Positions 9,553-18,965 are shown, counted from the stretch's first letter. The stretch is 64,000 nucleotides of DNA from TMP-86 sp039807285 (GCA_044226785.1 JBGAGK010000014.1:59001-123000); one strand, 5' to 3'. The notes: generated from the letters alone by a model not told the origin. Made by a program: numbers and translations.

Positions 9553-10947
9553 CTACTTCGTCAGCTCGGTCAGCAGCGCGTGCCAGTAGTCGAGCGCTGC
9601 GGGCACCTCGGCGGCCGGGAGCCGCTCGTTGAGGCCGTGGGCGAAGGTGTCGTTGGTCTTGGCGAACAACGGCGCGACGCCGTAGCTCGGGACACCAGCA
9701 TTGCGGAAGAACATGCTGTCGGTCGCGCCCGAAGACATGCCGGGCACCACATCCACATTGGGGAAGCGCGCGTGGATGGCGCGGGTCACCGCGGCCATCA
9801 CGTCCTTGCGCAGCGGCGAGGCGGGGCTGATGACCGGCGGTGGCGGCTGCACGGTGATCTTCACGGACGGATCGTTGATTTCCCGGCCAAGAGTTTCCTG
9901 CACCGAGGCAATCGGCGTGCCCGGGAAGATGCGGCAGTTGATGTTGGCGGTTGCACGTTGCGGCAGGGCGTTGAGCGCATGGCCGCCTTCGAGCATGGTG
10001 GCGACACAGGTAGTACGGATCTGACCGGTGTAGGCCGGATCCGCCGAAATCGTGGCGGCGGCTTTGGCATCGCTTGGGTTCGCCGCAAACTTGCGCATGG
10101 CCTCGGCCAGCGGCCCCTTGCCGTGATCACCGGTCGCCTTGAGCGAGGCCAGCGTGATCTCGTTGTGCATGACCGGGAACTGATACGCGGCCACGCGATC
10201 CAGCGCCTTGGCCAGGCGGTAGATGGCATTGTGCGGCGGATTCGGCTCGCTCGAATGTCCGCCTGGCGAGGTCACGGTGAGCAGGAAATCGGCATAGGAT
10301 TTCTCGGCAGCCTGCACCTCGAACACGATGGGCTTCATGTCGGCATCGTAGGTGCCGCCGCCCGCGTCGGCATTGAGCAGGAATTCGGCATCGTGATAGC
10401 GCTTGGCCAGCTCGCGCGTGGACGCCATGGTTGTTTCCTCGTCCCCCGAAAACACGAGGATCATGCCCCGGCGCGGCACGTAACCTGCGCGCTTGAAGCG
10501 CATCATGGTTTCGACCAGGTTGATCACGCCGGTTTTCATGTCGGCAACGCCCCGACCGTAGAGATAGCCGTTTTCCTCGATGAGCTTGAACGGATCGCGC
10601 TGCCAGTCCGCCGGATTCGCAGCGACCACGTCCATGTGCGCGGATAGCAGGATCGGCTTCAGATTCCTGTCGCTGCCGCGATAGTGCGCGACCAGGGCGG
10701 CGGTGTTCCCGACCGGGATGATCTCGATATCGGACTTGGCAAAACCGGCTGATTCGAGCTTGCCGGCCAGATACTGCGCGAACACCTGCACCTGGCCCTT
10801 GCCTTCCACAGACTGTGTGGCGATGGCGTGACGCAGCATGTCCATCGTCTCGGGCATCGCCTGGGCGCTGGTCTCGGCGTGTGCAGATGCCGCGACAGCG
10901 AAGGCGAGGGAAATGCACAGCGACGGGCACAGGTGTGAGGTGGACAT
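9553..10947 (-). CDS. M20-family metallopeptidase with signal peptide
   Basis: Secreted or periplasmic zinc carboxypeptidase/deacylase of 464 residues. From ATG 10947, preceded by a GGAG ribosome site, the product begins with a hydrophobic signal (SLCISLAFAVAASAHA, cleavage after AHA). M20 metal and catalytic residues are present: LLSAHMDVV (HxD), GRGVADMKTG, the adjacent Glu pair in SGDEETT, the Asp in LNADAGGG, and GGHSSEPNPP in the dimerisation/lid region. Such enzymes trim peptides, dipeptides or acylated amino acids. Some tools could extend the start to 11025, but this adds a non-signal leader. Substrate cannot be told. Confidence 0.88.
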   Translation of the reverse strand: MSTSHLCPSLCISLAFAVAASAHAETSAQAMPETMDMLRHAIATQSVEGKGQVQVFAQYLAGKLESAGFAKSDIEIIPVGNTAALVAHYRGSDRNLKPILLSAHMDVVAANPADWQRDPFKLIEENGYLYGRGVADMKTGVINLVETMMRFKRAGYVPRRGMILVFSGDEETTMASTRELAKRYHDAEFLLNADAGGGTYDADMKPIVFEVQAAEKSYADFLLTVTSPGGHSSEPNPPHNAIYRLAKALDRVAAYQFPVMHNEITLASLKATGDHGKGPLAEAMRKFAANPSDAKAAATISADPAYTGQIRTTCVATMLEGGHALNALPQRATANINCRIFPGTPIASVQETLGREINDPSVKITVQPPPPVISPASPLRKDVMAAVTRAIHARFPNVDVVPGMSSGATDSMFFRNAGVPSYGVAPLFAKTNDTFAHGLNERLPAAEVPAALDYWHALLTELTK

Positions 10948-11026
10948 GGCAGGGCTCCGATGAAGGACAGGGCGGGGAAGTATAACGAAGACCCGGGTGA
11001 TGGTGGTGATGTGCGCCTGGCGCACG

Positions 11027-12991
11027 TCACCCCGTGCGCGGATAGCCCAGCGATCGCAGCGCGTCCGTGATTTCCGGCAGCACGGCCGGATCCTCGATGG
11101 TCGGCGGAATCCTGATGTCGACGCCGTCGGCGATGGTGCGCATGGTGACCCGCAACACCTTGCCCGAACGCGTCTTGGGCAATCGCGCGACGGTCTTTAC
11201 ATCCTTGAAGGCAGCCACCGGGCCGATCTGCTCGCGCACGCGCGCAATCAGCTCGCGGCAGACTTCCGGTTCCGGCTTCACGACACCGGCCTTCAAGACC
11301 ACGAGGCCGACTGGCACCTGGCCCTTGAGCGGATCGGCCGCCTTCAAGACCACGAGGCCGACTGGCACCTGGCCCTTGAGCGGATCGGCCGCACCGATCA
11401 CCGCACACTCCGCGACGTCGGGATGCGACGAGAGCACCTCTTCCATCTCCCCGGTCGACAGCCGGTGACCCGCGACGTTGATGATGTCGTCGATCCGTGA
11501 CATCACCCAGCCGTAACCCTCCGCGTCGATCATGCCGGCATCACCTGAAAGGTAATGGCCCGGGTAGCGCGAGAGATAGGTGCTTTCGAATTCGGTTTCG
11601 TTGTTCCAGAGCGTGTACAGGCACCCCGGCGGCAGCGGCAGCCTGATCACGATGTTGCCGATCTTTCCGGGCGGGCAGCACTGGCCCGCATCGTCGAGTA
11701 TCCCGATCTCGTATCCCGGCACCGGCCGGGTCGGCGACCCGGGCTTGATCGGCAGCGGTTCGATGCCCATGCAGTTGGCGATGGCCGGCCAGCCGAGTTC
11801 GGTCTGCCACCAGTTGTCGATCACCGGTACGCCGAGGATCCGGCGCGCCCACTCGATGGTGTCCGGGTCGCCGCGTTCACCGGCAAGATACAGCTTGCGA
11901 AACTTCGACAGGTCGTACTTCGTGACGAGTTCCCCGCGCGGATCCTCCTTCTTGATTGCGCGGAAGGCCGTCGGCGCCGTGAACAGCGTGTTCACGCCAT
12001 GATCCTGGCAGACTCGCCAGAACGCGCCGGCATCGGGTGTGCCGACCGGCTTGCCATCGTAGAGGATGGTGGTACAGCCCTGCAGGAGCGGCCCGTAGAC
12101 GATGTAGGAATGGCCGACCACCCAGCCGACGTCGGAGGCGGCCCAGTAGACCTCGCCCGGCCAGGTGTCGTAGACGGCGCCCATCGACCAGCGCAGGGCC
12201 ACCGCATGGCCGCCGTTGTCGCGCACCGTGCCCTTGGGCTTGCCGGTGGTTCCCGAGGTGTAGATGACGTAGAGCGGGTCGGTCGCAGCGACCGGGATGC
12301 AGTCGGCGGGCGCGGCCGCGGCCATGGCCTCGGCCCAGTCGACATCGCGACCCACCTTCATCCCGGCCTTGACCTGCGGGCGCTGCAGGATCAGGCAACG
12401 GGTGTCTTCGGCGCCAGCGATCCGCAGCGCGTCGTCCAGCATCGGCTTGTAGGGAACACTCGCGCCGGGCAGGAGCCCGCACGAGGCCGAGATCATCAGG
12501 CGCGGCTTTGCATCGGCGACCCGCTTGGCGAGCTCGGGCGCGGCGAATCCTCCGAACACCACCGAATGCACGGCGCCGATGCGGGCGCAGGCGAGCATGG
12601 CGATCACGGCTTCGGGAATCAGTGGCATGTAGATGACCACGGTGTCGCCGCGCCGGACACCGAGCCGCAGCAGCGCGCCGGCGCAACGCGCGGTCAGGTC
12701 GCGCAACTCGAGATAAGTGAACTTGCGTACGGTTCCGGCCAGCGGGCCGTCGAAGACCAGCGCGAGCTGGCCGGCGCGGCCACCCTCGACGTGACGGTCG
12801 AGGCAGTTGTAGCAGGTGTTCAGCTCGCCACCGGCGAACCACCGATAGAATGGCTTGCGCGAATCGTCGAGAACGCGGCCCCAGCGACGGGTCCAGTGGA
12901 TCTGCTCCGCGATCTCGCCCCAGAACTCGTCGCGGTTGCGGATCGATGCATCGTACGTTCGCTGGTAAGCGCCAGCCTGCCCGGGCTTCAC
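11027..12991 (-). CDS. prpE: Propionyl-CoA synthetase (AMP-forming), with internal duplication
   Basis: Activates propionate to propionyl-CoA through an acyl-adenylate. The 654-residue product has YTSGTTGKPKGTVRDNGG (P-loop), YLAGERGDPDTIEWA, VIDNWWQTELGWP, VMSRIDDIINVAGHRLSTGEMEE and the acetylation-site motif PKTRSGKVLR. GHRLSTGEMEE favours PrpE over acetyl-CoA synthetase. The GTG start at 12991 has a strong GGGAGGAAG site upstream and begins near the family's AYQRTYDASI; the frame is open further upstream without conserved residues. An exact 51-bp tandem repeat puts two copies of the 17-residue ADPLKGQVPVGLVVLKA block in the C-terminal domain, which explains a length about 17-20 over the usual ~630-635. 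Diverges from the fda-type aldolase gene. Confidence 0.92.
   Translation of the reverse strand: MKPGQAGAYQRTYDASIRNRDEFWGEIAEQIHWTRRWGRVLDDSRKPFYRWFAGGELNTCYNCLDRHVEGGRAGQLALVFDGPLAGTVRKFTYLELRDLTARCAGALLRLGVRRGDTVVIYMPLIPEAVIAMLACARIGAVHSVVFGGFAAPELAKRVADAKPRLMISASCGLLPGASVPYKPMLDDALRIAGAEDTRCLILQRPQVKAGMKVGRDVDWAEAMAAAAPADCIPVAATDPLYVIYTSGTTGKPKGTVRDNGGHAVALRWSMGAVYDTWPGEVYWAASDVGWVVGHSYIVYGPLLQGCTTILYDGKPVGTPDAGAFWRVCQDHGVNTLFTAPTAFRAIKKEDPRGELVTKYDLSKFRKLYLAGERGDPDTIEWARRILGVPVIDNWWQTELGWPAIANCMGIEPLPIKPGSPTRPVPGYEIGILDDAGQCCPPGKIGNIVIRLPLPPGCLYTLWNNETEFESTYLSRYPGHYLSGDAGMIDAEGYGWVMSRIDDIINVAGHRLSTGEMEEVLSSHPDVAECAVIGAADPLKGQVPVGLVVLKAADPLKGQVPVGLVVLKAGVVKPEPEVCRELIARVREQIGPVAAFKDVKTVARLPKTRSGKVLRVTMRTIADGVDIRIPPTIEDPAVLPEITDALRSLGYPRTG
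11291..11392. repeat. Exact 51-bp in-frame tandem duplication inside prpE
   Basis: Copies 11291-11341 and 11342-11392 are identical over all 51 bp and repeat 17 residues of PrpE (ADPLKGQVPVGLVVLKA) just after the conserved VAECAVIGA. The reading frame is kept. The perfect identity means a very recent duplication or an assembly artefact. Confidence 0.95.
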
Positions 12992-13166
12992 GTGCTCTTC
13001 CTCCCGGCACCCGGGAAGCGCGGCGAGCGCGCTGCCGCTGCCGGATGCCGCGCTCGAGCCTACACCGCGCACCGGGGAGTCGCAACGCGCCCGGATGCCA
13101 GCGGCCCTGCAAGCGGCTAGAATGCACGCATCGCCACAGGACCGATGCAACACTCGAGGGCAGGAC

Positions 13167-14060
13167 ATGAGCAATACCGAGCAGCAGAAGACCAAGTTCC
13201 GCACCCAGCCCGGCTTCATCGCCGCGCTCGACCAGAGCGGCGGCAGCACGCCGAAGGCGCTGAAGCTGTATGGCATCGCCGAAGGCAGCTACTCGGGCGA
13301 GGCTCAGATGATGGATCTCATCCACGCCATGCGCACGCGCATCATCACCAGCCCGGCGTTCAATGGTGACCGTATCCTCGGGGCCATCCTGTTCGAAGCC
13401 ACCATGGATCGCGACATCAAGGGCCAGCCGACCGCAGACTACCTGTGGAGCGTCAAGCGCGTGGTACCCATTCTCAAGATCGACAAGGGTCTGGAGAACG
13501 AGGCCAACGGCGTGCAGCTCATGAAGCCGATGCCACAGCTCGACGCCCTGCTCGCCAAGGCGAAGTCCAAGGGCATCTTCGGCACCAAGGAGCGCTCGGT
13601 CATCAAGCAGGCGAATGCCGCCGGCATCCAGGCGGTGGTGGATCAGCAGTTCGCAGTGGCGAGGCAGGTGGTGGCGGCGGGCCTGGTACCCATCATCGAG
13701 CCCGAGGTGGACATCCACTGCCCCGACAAGGCCGGTGCCGAGAAGATCATGAAGGTCGCCATCCAGAAAGGGCTGGATGCCCTGCCCGCCGGGCAACTGG
13801 TCATGCTGAAGCTCACGCTGCCCAACGAGGATGACCTGTTCGCCGATTTCGTGAAGCACCCGCGGGTGCTCAAGGTGGTGGCCCTGTCGGGCGGCTACAG
13901 CCGGGCGGACGCCAACAGCAAGCTCGCGAAGCAGCATGGCATGGTGGCGAGTTTTTCGCGTGCGCTGACCGAAGGTCTCACGGCGCAGCAGTCGGATGCC
14001 CAGTTTGACGAGGCGCTGAATCAGGCCATCCAGAGCATCTACGAGGCATCGAAAACCTGA
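13167..14060 (+). CDS. fda: Class I fructose-bisphosphate aldolase
   Basis: Cleaves fructose 1,6-bisphosphate through a Schiff-base lysine. The 297 residues match the short bacterial class I family (about 296, Staphylococcus fda type): FIAALDQSGGSTPKALKLYGI, ILGAILFEATMDRDI, VPILKIDKGL, IIEPEVDIHCPDKAGAEKI, VMLKLTLP (candidate Schiff-base Lys) and VVALSGGYSRADAN. ATG 13167 follows a purine-rich AGGGCAGGAC site. An upstream in-frame ATG exists but adds an unrelated leader that overlaps the divergent prpE promoter region. It ends convergently with the PspC gene. Confidence 0.93.
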   Translation: MSNTEQQKTKFRTQPGFIAALDQSGGSTPKALKLYGIAEGSYSGEAQMMDLIHAMRTRIITSPAFNGDRILGAILFEATMDRDIKGQPTADYLWSVKRVVPILKIDKGLENEANGVQLMKPMPQLDALLAKAKSKGIFGTKERSVIKQANAAGIQAVVDQQFAVARQVVAAGLVPIIEPEVDIHCPDKAGAEKIMKVAIQKGLDALPAGQLVMLKLTLPNEDDLFADFVKHPRVLKVVALSGGYSRADANSKLAKQHGMVASFSRALTEGLTAQQSDAQFDEALNQAIQSIYEASKT

Positions 14061-14081
14061 CCCGGATTCCGCCCGGTCAGG
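14056..14081. terminator. Possible terminator hairpin after the class I aldolase gene
   Basis: Arms CCTGACC and GGTCAGG (7 bp) enclose a second small stem CGG-ATT-CCG and overlap the aldolase stop codon, in the short gap to the convergent PspC gene. No T-run follows, so the assignment rests on position. Confidence 0.4.
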
Positions 14082-14091
14082 GGTGGATGCC

Positions 14092-14409
14092 TCACTCCGC
14101 CGGCACGAAAATCCAGATCAGCAGGTAGATGACCAGACCCGCGCCGCCACACAGCAGCAGCAGGCAGAACAGCAGGCGTACCAGCCAGGACTCGAGTCCG
14201 GTGGCGCGTGCAATGCCGCCACACACGCCGCCGAACCACGCATCCTGACGGCTGCGCCGCCAGGCGTTCGCCGCGGAGATGGTGCTGCCCGGGGGGTCAC
14301 GTGGCAGGGCGTCTATGAGCCGCGCCTTGGCACGCGCGAACTCCTCGTCGGACAGGCCGCCTCGCTGATGCAGGTCATGGAGCTTGGACAGTTCGTCGCC
14401 GATGGACAT
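14092..14409 (-). CDS. SHOCT-PspC domain small membrane protein
   Basis: 105 residues. The first ~40 form a SHOCT-like short helical segment (LSKLHDLHQRGGLSDEEFARAKARLI), often fused to membrane or envelope-stress proteins. The C-terminal half is a PspC domain: GGVCGGIARATG followed by a hydrophobic span LFCLLLLCGGAGLVIYLLIWIFVP. PspC domains act in phage-shock or envelope-stress signalling at the inner membrane; here no pspA, pspB or pspF neighbour is visible, so the role is open. Start ATG 14409 is preceded by a GGAGGTACC site. Confidence 0.85.
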   Translation of the reverse strand: MSIGDELSKLHDLHQRGGLSDEEFARAKARLIDALPRDPPGSTISAANAWRRSRQDAWFGGVCGGIARATGLESWLVRLLFCLLLLCGGAGLVIYLLIWIFVPAE

Positions 14410-14493
14410 GGCGGGTACCTCCTGCGGGGGATTATGGCAGCTTTGATGAGGTCCGGATTTGCGTTCCGCTGACCATGCCGCCTACCCTGGCGC

Positions 14494-15420
14494 ATGGATG
14501 ACCGATCAGTCAGGCAGGCGGCCTTCGAGTGGCTGAACGAACAAACGGACCTGTACGGGTATTCCCTGGAAAGGACGCTGTTGGCCAAGGGGTTTGAGTT
14601 CCAGGGCGAGCGCATCCCGCTGGTGGCACCGCAGGGCATCTTCAAACCCCGGTGCATCGATCTGCCGCTGTCCATCACCACCGTGGCGGGCGGTCCGTAT
14701 GCGGACTCGTTTCGGCCGGACGGGCTGCTCAGCTACCGCTACCGGGGAACTGATCCGCGCCACCGTGACAACGTGGGCTTGCGTGAATGCATGCGGCGAA
14801 GCAAGCCATTGATCTACTTTCATGGGATCAAACCGGGCTCCTATGTCCCGTCCTGGCCTGTGTTCATCGTCGGGGATGACGAGCGCCTGCTGACCTTCAC
14901 GGTTGCGGTCGACGATGCACTGGAGATCCAGAACCTGGACACGGTGCGCCCTGATGCTTCCGTTCGCACGGACTCATCCATCCGGCGTGGCTACGTGACC
15001 CGTCTTGCGCGCCAGCGGATACATCAGCAGGCGTTTCGTGAACGTGTGCTGAGTGCTTACCGGGAACAATGTGCGCTGTGCCGGTTGAAGCATGGTGCTC
15101 TGCTCGACGCGGCGCACATCGTTCCCGACAGCGATCCGGAGGGAGAACCCGTGACCAGCAACGGCGTGTCCATGTGCAAGCTGCATCACGCGGCCTTCGA
15201 CCGGCATTTCCTGGCGATTGATCCGGATTACAAGGTCGTGATCCGGCCTGATATCCTCGAAGAGAGTGATGGACCCATGCTCAAGCACGGGCTGCAGGGT
15301 CTGCATCGGCAGCCTATCGTCTTGCCATCCAGGCCAGATCACAAGCCGGACAAGCGATTCCTGAAACTCCGGTATGAAAAGTTCATGGACCAGGGGAAAC
15401 TGTTGAATGACCCGAATTGA
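14494..15420 (+). CDS. HNH endonuclease-domain protein with an uncharacterised N-terminal domain
   Basis: 308 residues. The C-terminal third is an HNH nuclease: REQCALCRLKHGALLDAAHIVP (zinc Cys pair and the catalytic His), then NGVSMCKLHHAAFDRHFLAI. The N-terminal ~170 residues (GPYADSFRPDG...YFHGIKPGSYVPSWPVFIVGDD) look like a PUA/SRA-type DNA-base reading fold, as in modification-dependent restriction enzymes; that is inference from pattern only. No methyltransferase is adjacent, which would fit a solitary type IV-like enzyme. The next gene starts inside its last codons (14-bp overlap), so the two were probably cotranscribed. Confidence 0.75.
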   Translation: MDDRSVRQAAFEWLNEQTDLYGYSLERTLLAKGFEFQGERIPLVAPQGIFKPRCIDLPLSITTVAGGPYADSFRPDGLLSYRYRGTDPRHRDNVGLRECMRRSKPLIYFHGIKPGSYVPSWPVFIVGDDERLLTFTVAVDDALEIQNLDTVRPDASVRTDSSIRRGYVTRLARQRIHQQAFRERVLSAYREQCALCRLKHGALLDAAHIVPDSDPEGEPVTSNGVSMCKLHHAAFDRHFLAIDPDYKVVIRPDILEESDGPMLKHGLQGLHRQPIVLPSRPDHKPDKRFLKLRYEKFMDQGKLLNDPN

Positions 15421-16415
15421 AACTCCACACGGCCACATCGCTGCACTTTTCCCCGGCCCTGTGGATGTCATCGGTGACATTCACGGAGAAATCGACGCGT
15501 TGCGCGGTCTGGGGCGACCTGTGTGACCGTGGCCCGGACAGCCCTTCGGTATTCGAGTTCGTGGCGGGTCTGGTTGAACGGGAACTGGCGCAATGCATTC
15601 TGGGCAATCACGAACTGAATCTCCTGCGGGAGGCTGCCAAGGATGGCAATGGCTGGTACTTTCCGGATGATCACGACGCCGCACGAGGGCACTTTGCCGA
15701 TTCGCGGCGGCCGGCTCCTGCCGACCGCTCTGCCATCGCTTCATTCATCGCCACGCTTCCGCTTGCACTCGAGCGTGAGGACCTTCGCATCGTGCATGCA
15801 GCCTGGGATGCGCCATCGATCGCTGCATGCAGACATGCCCGTACGAGCGTACTGGATGTGTACTGTCAACATGAGAAACTCACGAAAGCCCGTGTTCTGG
15901 ATTCTGGGTTGGACAAACGTGCTGCCAGTGAAAAGGCGGATTTTGCAGATCGGCTGAAGGATTCCCGCGCCGAGGTTCCACTGCTTTCCAGTGTGGCGAC
16001 CCTGGATGAACTGCTCCAGGCCGGCAATCCGGTTCGCTTGGTCACCTCGGGCATAGAGTGCGCGGCGATGCGTCCGTTTTTTGCCAGTGGCCAGTGGCGC
16101 ATGACGGACCGCGTAGCCTGGTGGGAGACTTACGACGATCCGGTTCCGGTTCTGTTTGGTCACTATTGGCGTTGGCCTTCGAGCGATGCCCGCTCGAAGT
16201 ATTCGCGCGGTGAGCCCGACTTGTTCAGCGGCTCGATGCCCAATCAGATGCTGGGCGTCCGGAGGAATGCCTTTTGCGTGGATTTTGCCGTGGGTGTCCG
16301 ACACAAGGAGCGCAGCCGCGGAGCCAACGGATCGTTCGAGTGCCGGTTGGGTGCGGTGCGCTGGCCGGAACGACGGCTGATGTTTGACGACGGTCAGGAC
16401 CTCGCTCTGTTCTGA
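15407..16415 (+). pseudogene. PPP-type metallophosphoesterase, deletion plus frameshift near N-terminus
   Basis: From ATG 15407 the frame reads PVDVIGDIHGEIDALRGL, the first metal-binding motif (GDIHG) of PPP phosphatases, then hits TGA about 15 bp on. In the next frame the sequence resumes immediately with GDLCDRGPDSPSVFEF (motif GDxxDRG) and CILGNHELNLL (GNHE), then stays open to 16415. Homologues as I know them carry about 20 residues between these motifs, so roughly 60-70 bp look deleted with loss of frame near 15511. A 332-codon ORF beginning at 15417 exists, but its first ~30 residues are out of frame and lack the GDIHG metal ligands. Either a pseudogene or an assembly error; it overlaps the HNH gene by 14 bp. 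Confidence 0.75.
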
Positions 16416-16488
16416 CCGGCCATACTTCCACGCTCATCGGCGACCGCCGCGTGACAGGTTAAGATGGGCCGGTTCCACGAGGTAAGCC

Positions 16489-17448
16489 GTGCCGCCCGGA
16501 TTCGACATCAACTTGCTGCGGGTCCTTGTGGCCCTGGAGCGCGAGCGCAGCGTCAGTGCCGTTGCGCGCATGCTGGGCAGAAGCCAGCCGTCGGTGAGTG
16601 CATCCCTCTCACGGCTTCGCCGGCAGTTCGGCGACCCGCTGTTCCTTCGCAGCGGGACCCGGCTCGTTCCCACCGCCCGCACACTGGCGGTGCTGGATGC
16701 TGCGAAAAAGGTCCTGGATCTGGTGGACAGGGATATCGCCCGATCGGGCGATTTCGACCCTGCTTCGAGCGATGCCCCGGTGCGCCTCGCGTTGTCGGAT
16801 GTCGGAGAAGTGGTTTTCCTGCCGAAGATCCTGACCATGTTGCGCAATGAAATGCCGCGGGCGGCCGTCTGCTCCATCAGTCCGCTGGCAAGCGCCGTCG
16901 GGGCTAGCCTTGCGAGCGGTGACATCGACCTGGCCATCGGGTACTTCCCGGACCTCACCGGCCGTTCCTACGGTCAACAGGTGTTGTTCCATGATACCTA
17001 CGCGTGCCTGATCCGGGTCGGGCACCCCATCGAGGCCCAGTCCCTGAGCCTCGATCAGTTTCGACGACTGGAGCATGCCGTCGTCCGGGTCGAGAGCCGG
17101 ACGGAGGAGGTCATGGACCGATTCCTGGCCAGGAAGGGAATCCAGCGCCGTATCGCGCTGACCACGCCTCATTTCGCGACCATTCCCTTGCTGGTGGCTC
17201 AGTCGGATCTCGTGGTCACCGTCCCCCATCCGCTGGCGGTGCACTTTGCCTCGACGAGTTCCAGCGTCCGGATCATCCAGTTGCCGTTCGAGCCGCCGAC
17301 CATCGCGCTCAAGCAGTTCTGGCACCGCAGATACCAGCAGGATCCGAGGAGCCAGTGGCTGAGATCCCGGGTGTATTCGCTCTTTGAAGACAGGCGCGTT
17401 GCGCGGTCTCAGGGCGCCATGCCGGGCAGCCGGCCGGCCGGGTCATAG
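16489..17448 (+). CDS. LysR-family transcriptional regulator
   Basis: 319 residues. An N-terminal winged helix-turn-helix (INLLRVLVALERERSVSAVARMLGRSQPSVSASLSRLRRQFGDPLF) is followed by a periplasmic-binding-protein-like effector domain of the NodD/PcpR-like group (LASGDIDLAIGYFPDL, HDTYACLIRVGHP). The start is GTG 16489 after a GAGGTAAG site. It sits 116 bp upstream of the LigM/DesA-like demethylase gene on the same strand and is the natural candidate to control it; the target is inferred from position, and aromatic acids are usual effectors in this branch. Confidence 0.9.
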   Translation: MPPGFDINLLRVLVALERERSVSAVARMLGRSQPSVSASLSRLRRQFGDPLFLRSGTRLVPTARTLAVLDAAKKVLDLVDRDIARSGDFDPASSDAPVRLALSDVGEVVFLPKILTMLRNEMPRAAVCSISPLASAVGASLASGDIDLAIGYFPDLTGRSYGQQVLFHDTYACLIRVGHPIEAQSLSLDQFRRLEHAVVRVESRTEEVMDRFLARKGIQRRIALTTPHFATIPLLVAQSDLVVTVPHPLAVHFASTSSSVRIIQLPFEPPTIALKQFWHRRYQQDPRSQWLRSRVYSLFEDRRVARSQGAMPGSRPAGS

Positions 17449-17564
17449 CGATCGCGACATATCGACTATAACGTCGGGCCGATTGCAGAGACTGGCCGAC
17501 GAGAGGCACCCTGCTCATGCCCTGGCTGGTACGCGAGGGTCTGTTGCCCACCGGAGAAATCCTC

Positions 17565-18965
17565 ATGAGCCCGCGAAGTCTCGAAGAAGTCCTGAAATCC
17601 GCCGGCAACCCGGTCGACATGCTGCGGAACTCGCGCATCGGTGCGTACGTGTATCCGGTGGTTCCCAGCGAGTTCTCGAACTGGCGCGATGAACAGCGGG
17701 CCTGGCGCGAAACGGCCGTGCTGTTCGACCAGTCGCATCACATGGCGGAGCTGACGGTGCGCGGGCCGGATGCGCTGCGCCTCATGTCCTGGTGCACCAT
17801 CAACAGTTTCAGGAATTTCGCGCCGGGCAAGGCCAAGCAGATGGTTCCCTGCAGCCACGATGGTTTCGTCATCGGGGACGGGATCCTGTTCTTCATCTCG
17901 GAGCAGGAGTTGCTGTTCGTCGGGCGGGCACCGTCGGTCAACTGGATCCAGTTCCATGCCGAATCCGGAGAATTCAAGGTCGATGTGATCCGCGACGATC
18001 GCTCGCCTTCGCATCCGCGAGGCAAGGCCGTACACCGGCGCCATTACCGCTTCCAGATCCAGGGCCCGAACGCCAACAAGGTCCTGTCAAGACTGCATGG
18101 CGGGCCGCTCCCGGAGATCAGATTCTTCAACTTCGACACCATCCGGATCGCAGGCCGGAACGTGCAGGCGCTGCGTCATGGCATGGCCGGTGAACCGGGG
18201 CTGGAGGTCTGGGGACCCTACGAGCAGGGCGAAGAAGTGCGCGAGGCGATCCTCGCGGCCGGAGCGGAATTCGGTCTCGTGCCGGTCGGTTCGCGCGCCT
18301 ATGCAAGCAACACGCTGGAATCCGGGTGGATTCCCTCTCCGCTGCCTGCTGTGTACACCGGGGAGTCCATGCGCAAGTACCGGGAGTGGCTCCCTGCGGA
18401 CAGCTACGAAGCGACCGGATCGATCGGCGGGTCGTTCGCGAGTTCGAATATCGAGGACTACTACGTGACGCCCTACGCCCTCGGGTATGGTCCTTTCGTG
18501 AAATTCGATCATGAGTTTGCGGGCCGGGCAGCGCTCGAGAAGATGGAAAAGGCGCCTCAGCGGAAAAGGGTGACCTTCGAGTGGAACGGCAAGGATCTGG
18601 CCGCCATCTACAGCTCGCTGTTCGATCGCGATGTGCAGAATGGAAAGTTCTTCGACCTGCCCATCGCCAACTACGCTTCGTCGAACTATGACAAGGTGGC
18701 CCGCGATGGGAAGACCGTGGGACTCTCGATGTTCGGGGGATACAGCTTCAGTGAGCGCTGTGGACTGTCGCTGGGCATCGTCGATCCGGATGTACAGATT
18801 GGCGATGAGCTCACCCTGGTCTGGGGCGAGGAAAATGGCGGGACGAAAAAATCCACCGTCGAGCGCCACCAGCAGATGAACGTGCGCGTGCGCGTCTCGC
18901 CGGTCCCGTATTCGACGGATGCCCGGGAGAGCTACCACGCAGGGTGGAGAACCTCGCAGGCCTGA
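17565..18965 (+). CDS. LigM/DesA-like tetrahydrofolate-dependent aromatic O-demethylase
   Basis: GcvT-fold aminomethyltransferase homologue of 466 residues. The sequence closely follows the vanillate/syringate O-demethylases LigM and DesA along its length: MLRNSRIGAYVYPVV, EFSNWRDEQRAW, AVLFDQSHHM, RFQIQGPNA, LRHGMAGEPGLEVWGPYE, NTLESGWIPSPLPAVYTGE, SSNIEDYYVTPYALGYGPFVKFDH. These enzymes move a methyl group from a methoxy-aromatic acid to tetrahydrofolate. ATG 17565 follows GGAGAAATCCTC; an upstream in-frame ATG at 17517 is less well placed. Its neighbours, a LysR regulator and an exported M24 peptidase, do not fix the substrate. A DmdA-like or sarcosine-type function is less likely. Confidence 0.85.
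   Translation: MSPRSLEEVLKSAGNPVDMLRNSRIGAYVYPVVPSEFSNWRDEQRAWRETAVLFDQSHHMAELTVRGPDALRLMSWCTINSFRNFAPGKAKQMVPCSHDGFVIGDGILFFISEQELLFVGRAPSVNWIQFHAESGEFKVDVIRDDRSPSHPRGKAVHRRHYRFQIQGPNANKVLSRLHGGPLPEIRFFNFDTIRIAGRNVQALRHGMAGEPGLEVWGPYEQGEEVREAILAAGAEFGLVPVGSRAYASNTLESGWIPSPLPAVYTGESMRKYREWLPADSYEATGSIGGSFASSNIEDYYVTPYALGYGPFVKFDHEFAGRAALEKMEKAPQRKRVTFEWNGKDLAAIYSSLFDRDVQNGKFFDLPIANYASSNYDKVARDGKTVGLSMFGGYSFSERCGLSLGIVDPDVQIGDELTLVWGEENGGTKKSTVERHQQMNVRVRVSPVPYSTDARESYHAGWRTSQA

Noticed and set aside
8932..10647. 571-codon plus-strand ORF spanning the CLC and M20 genes
   Set aside because: Crosses the convergent boundary of two real genes in wrong frames.
11555..13937. Long ORFs in other frames over prpE and the class I aldolase gene (both strands)
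   Set aside because: Shadows of two well-supported enzymes; composition is low-complexity Arg/His/Gly.
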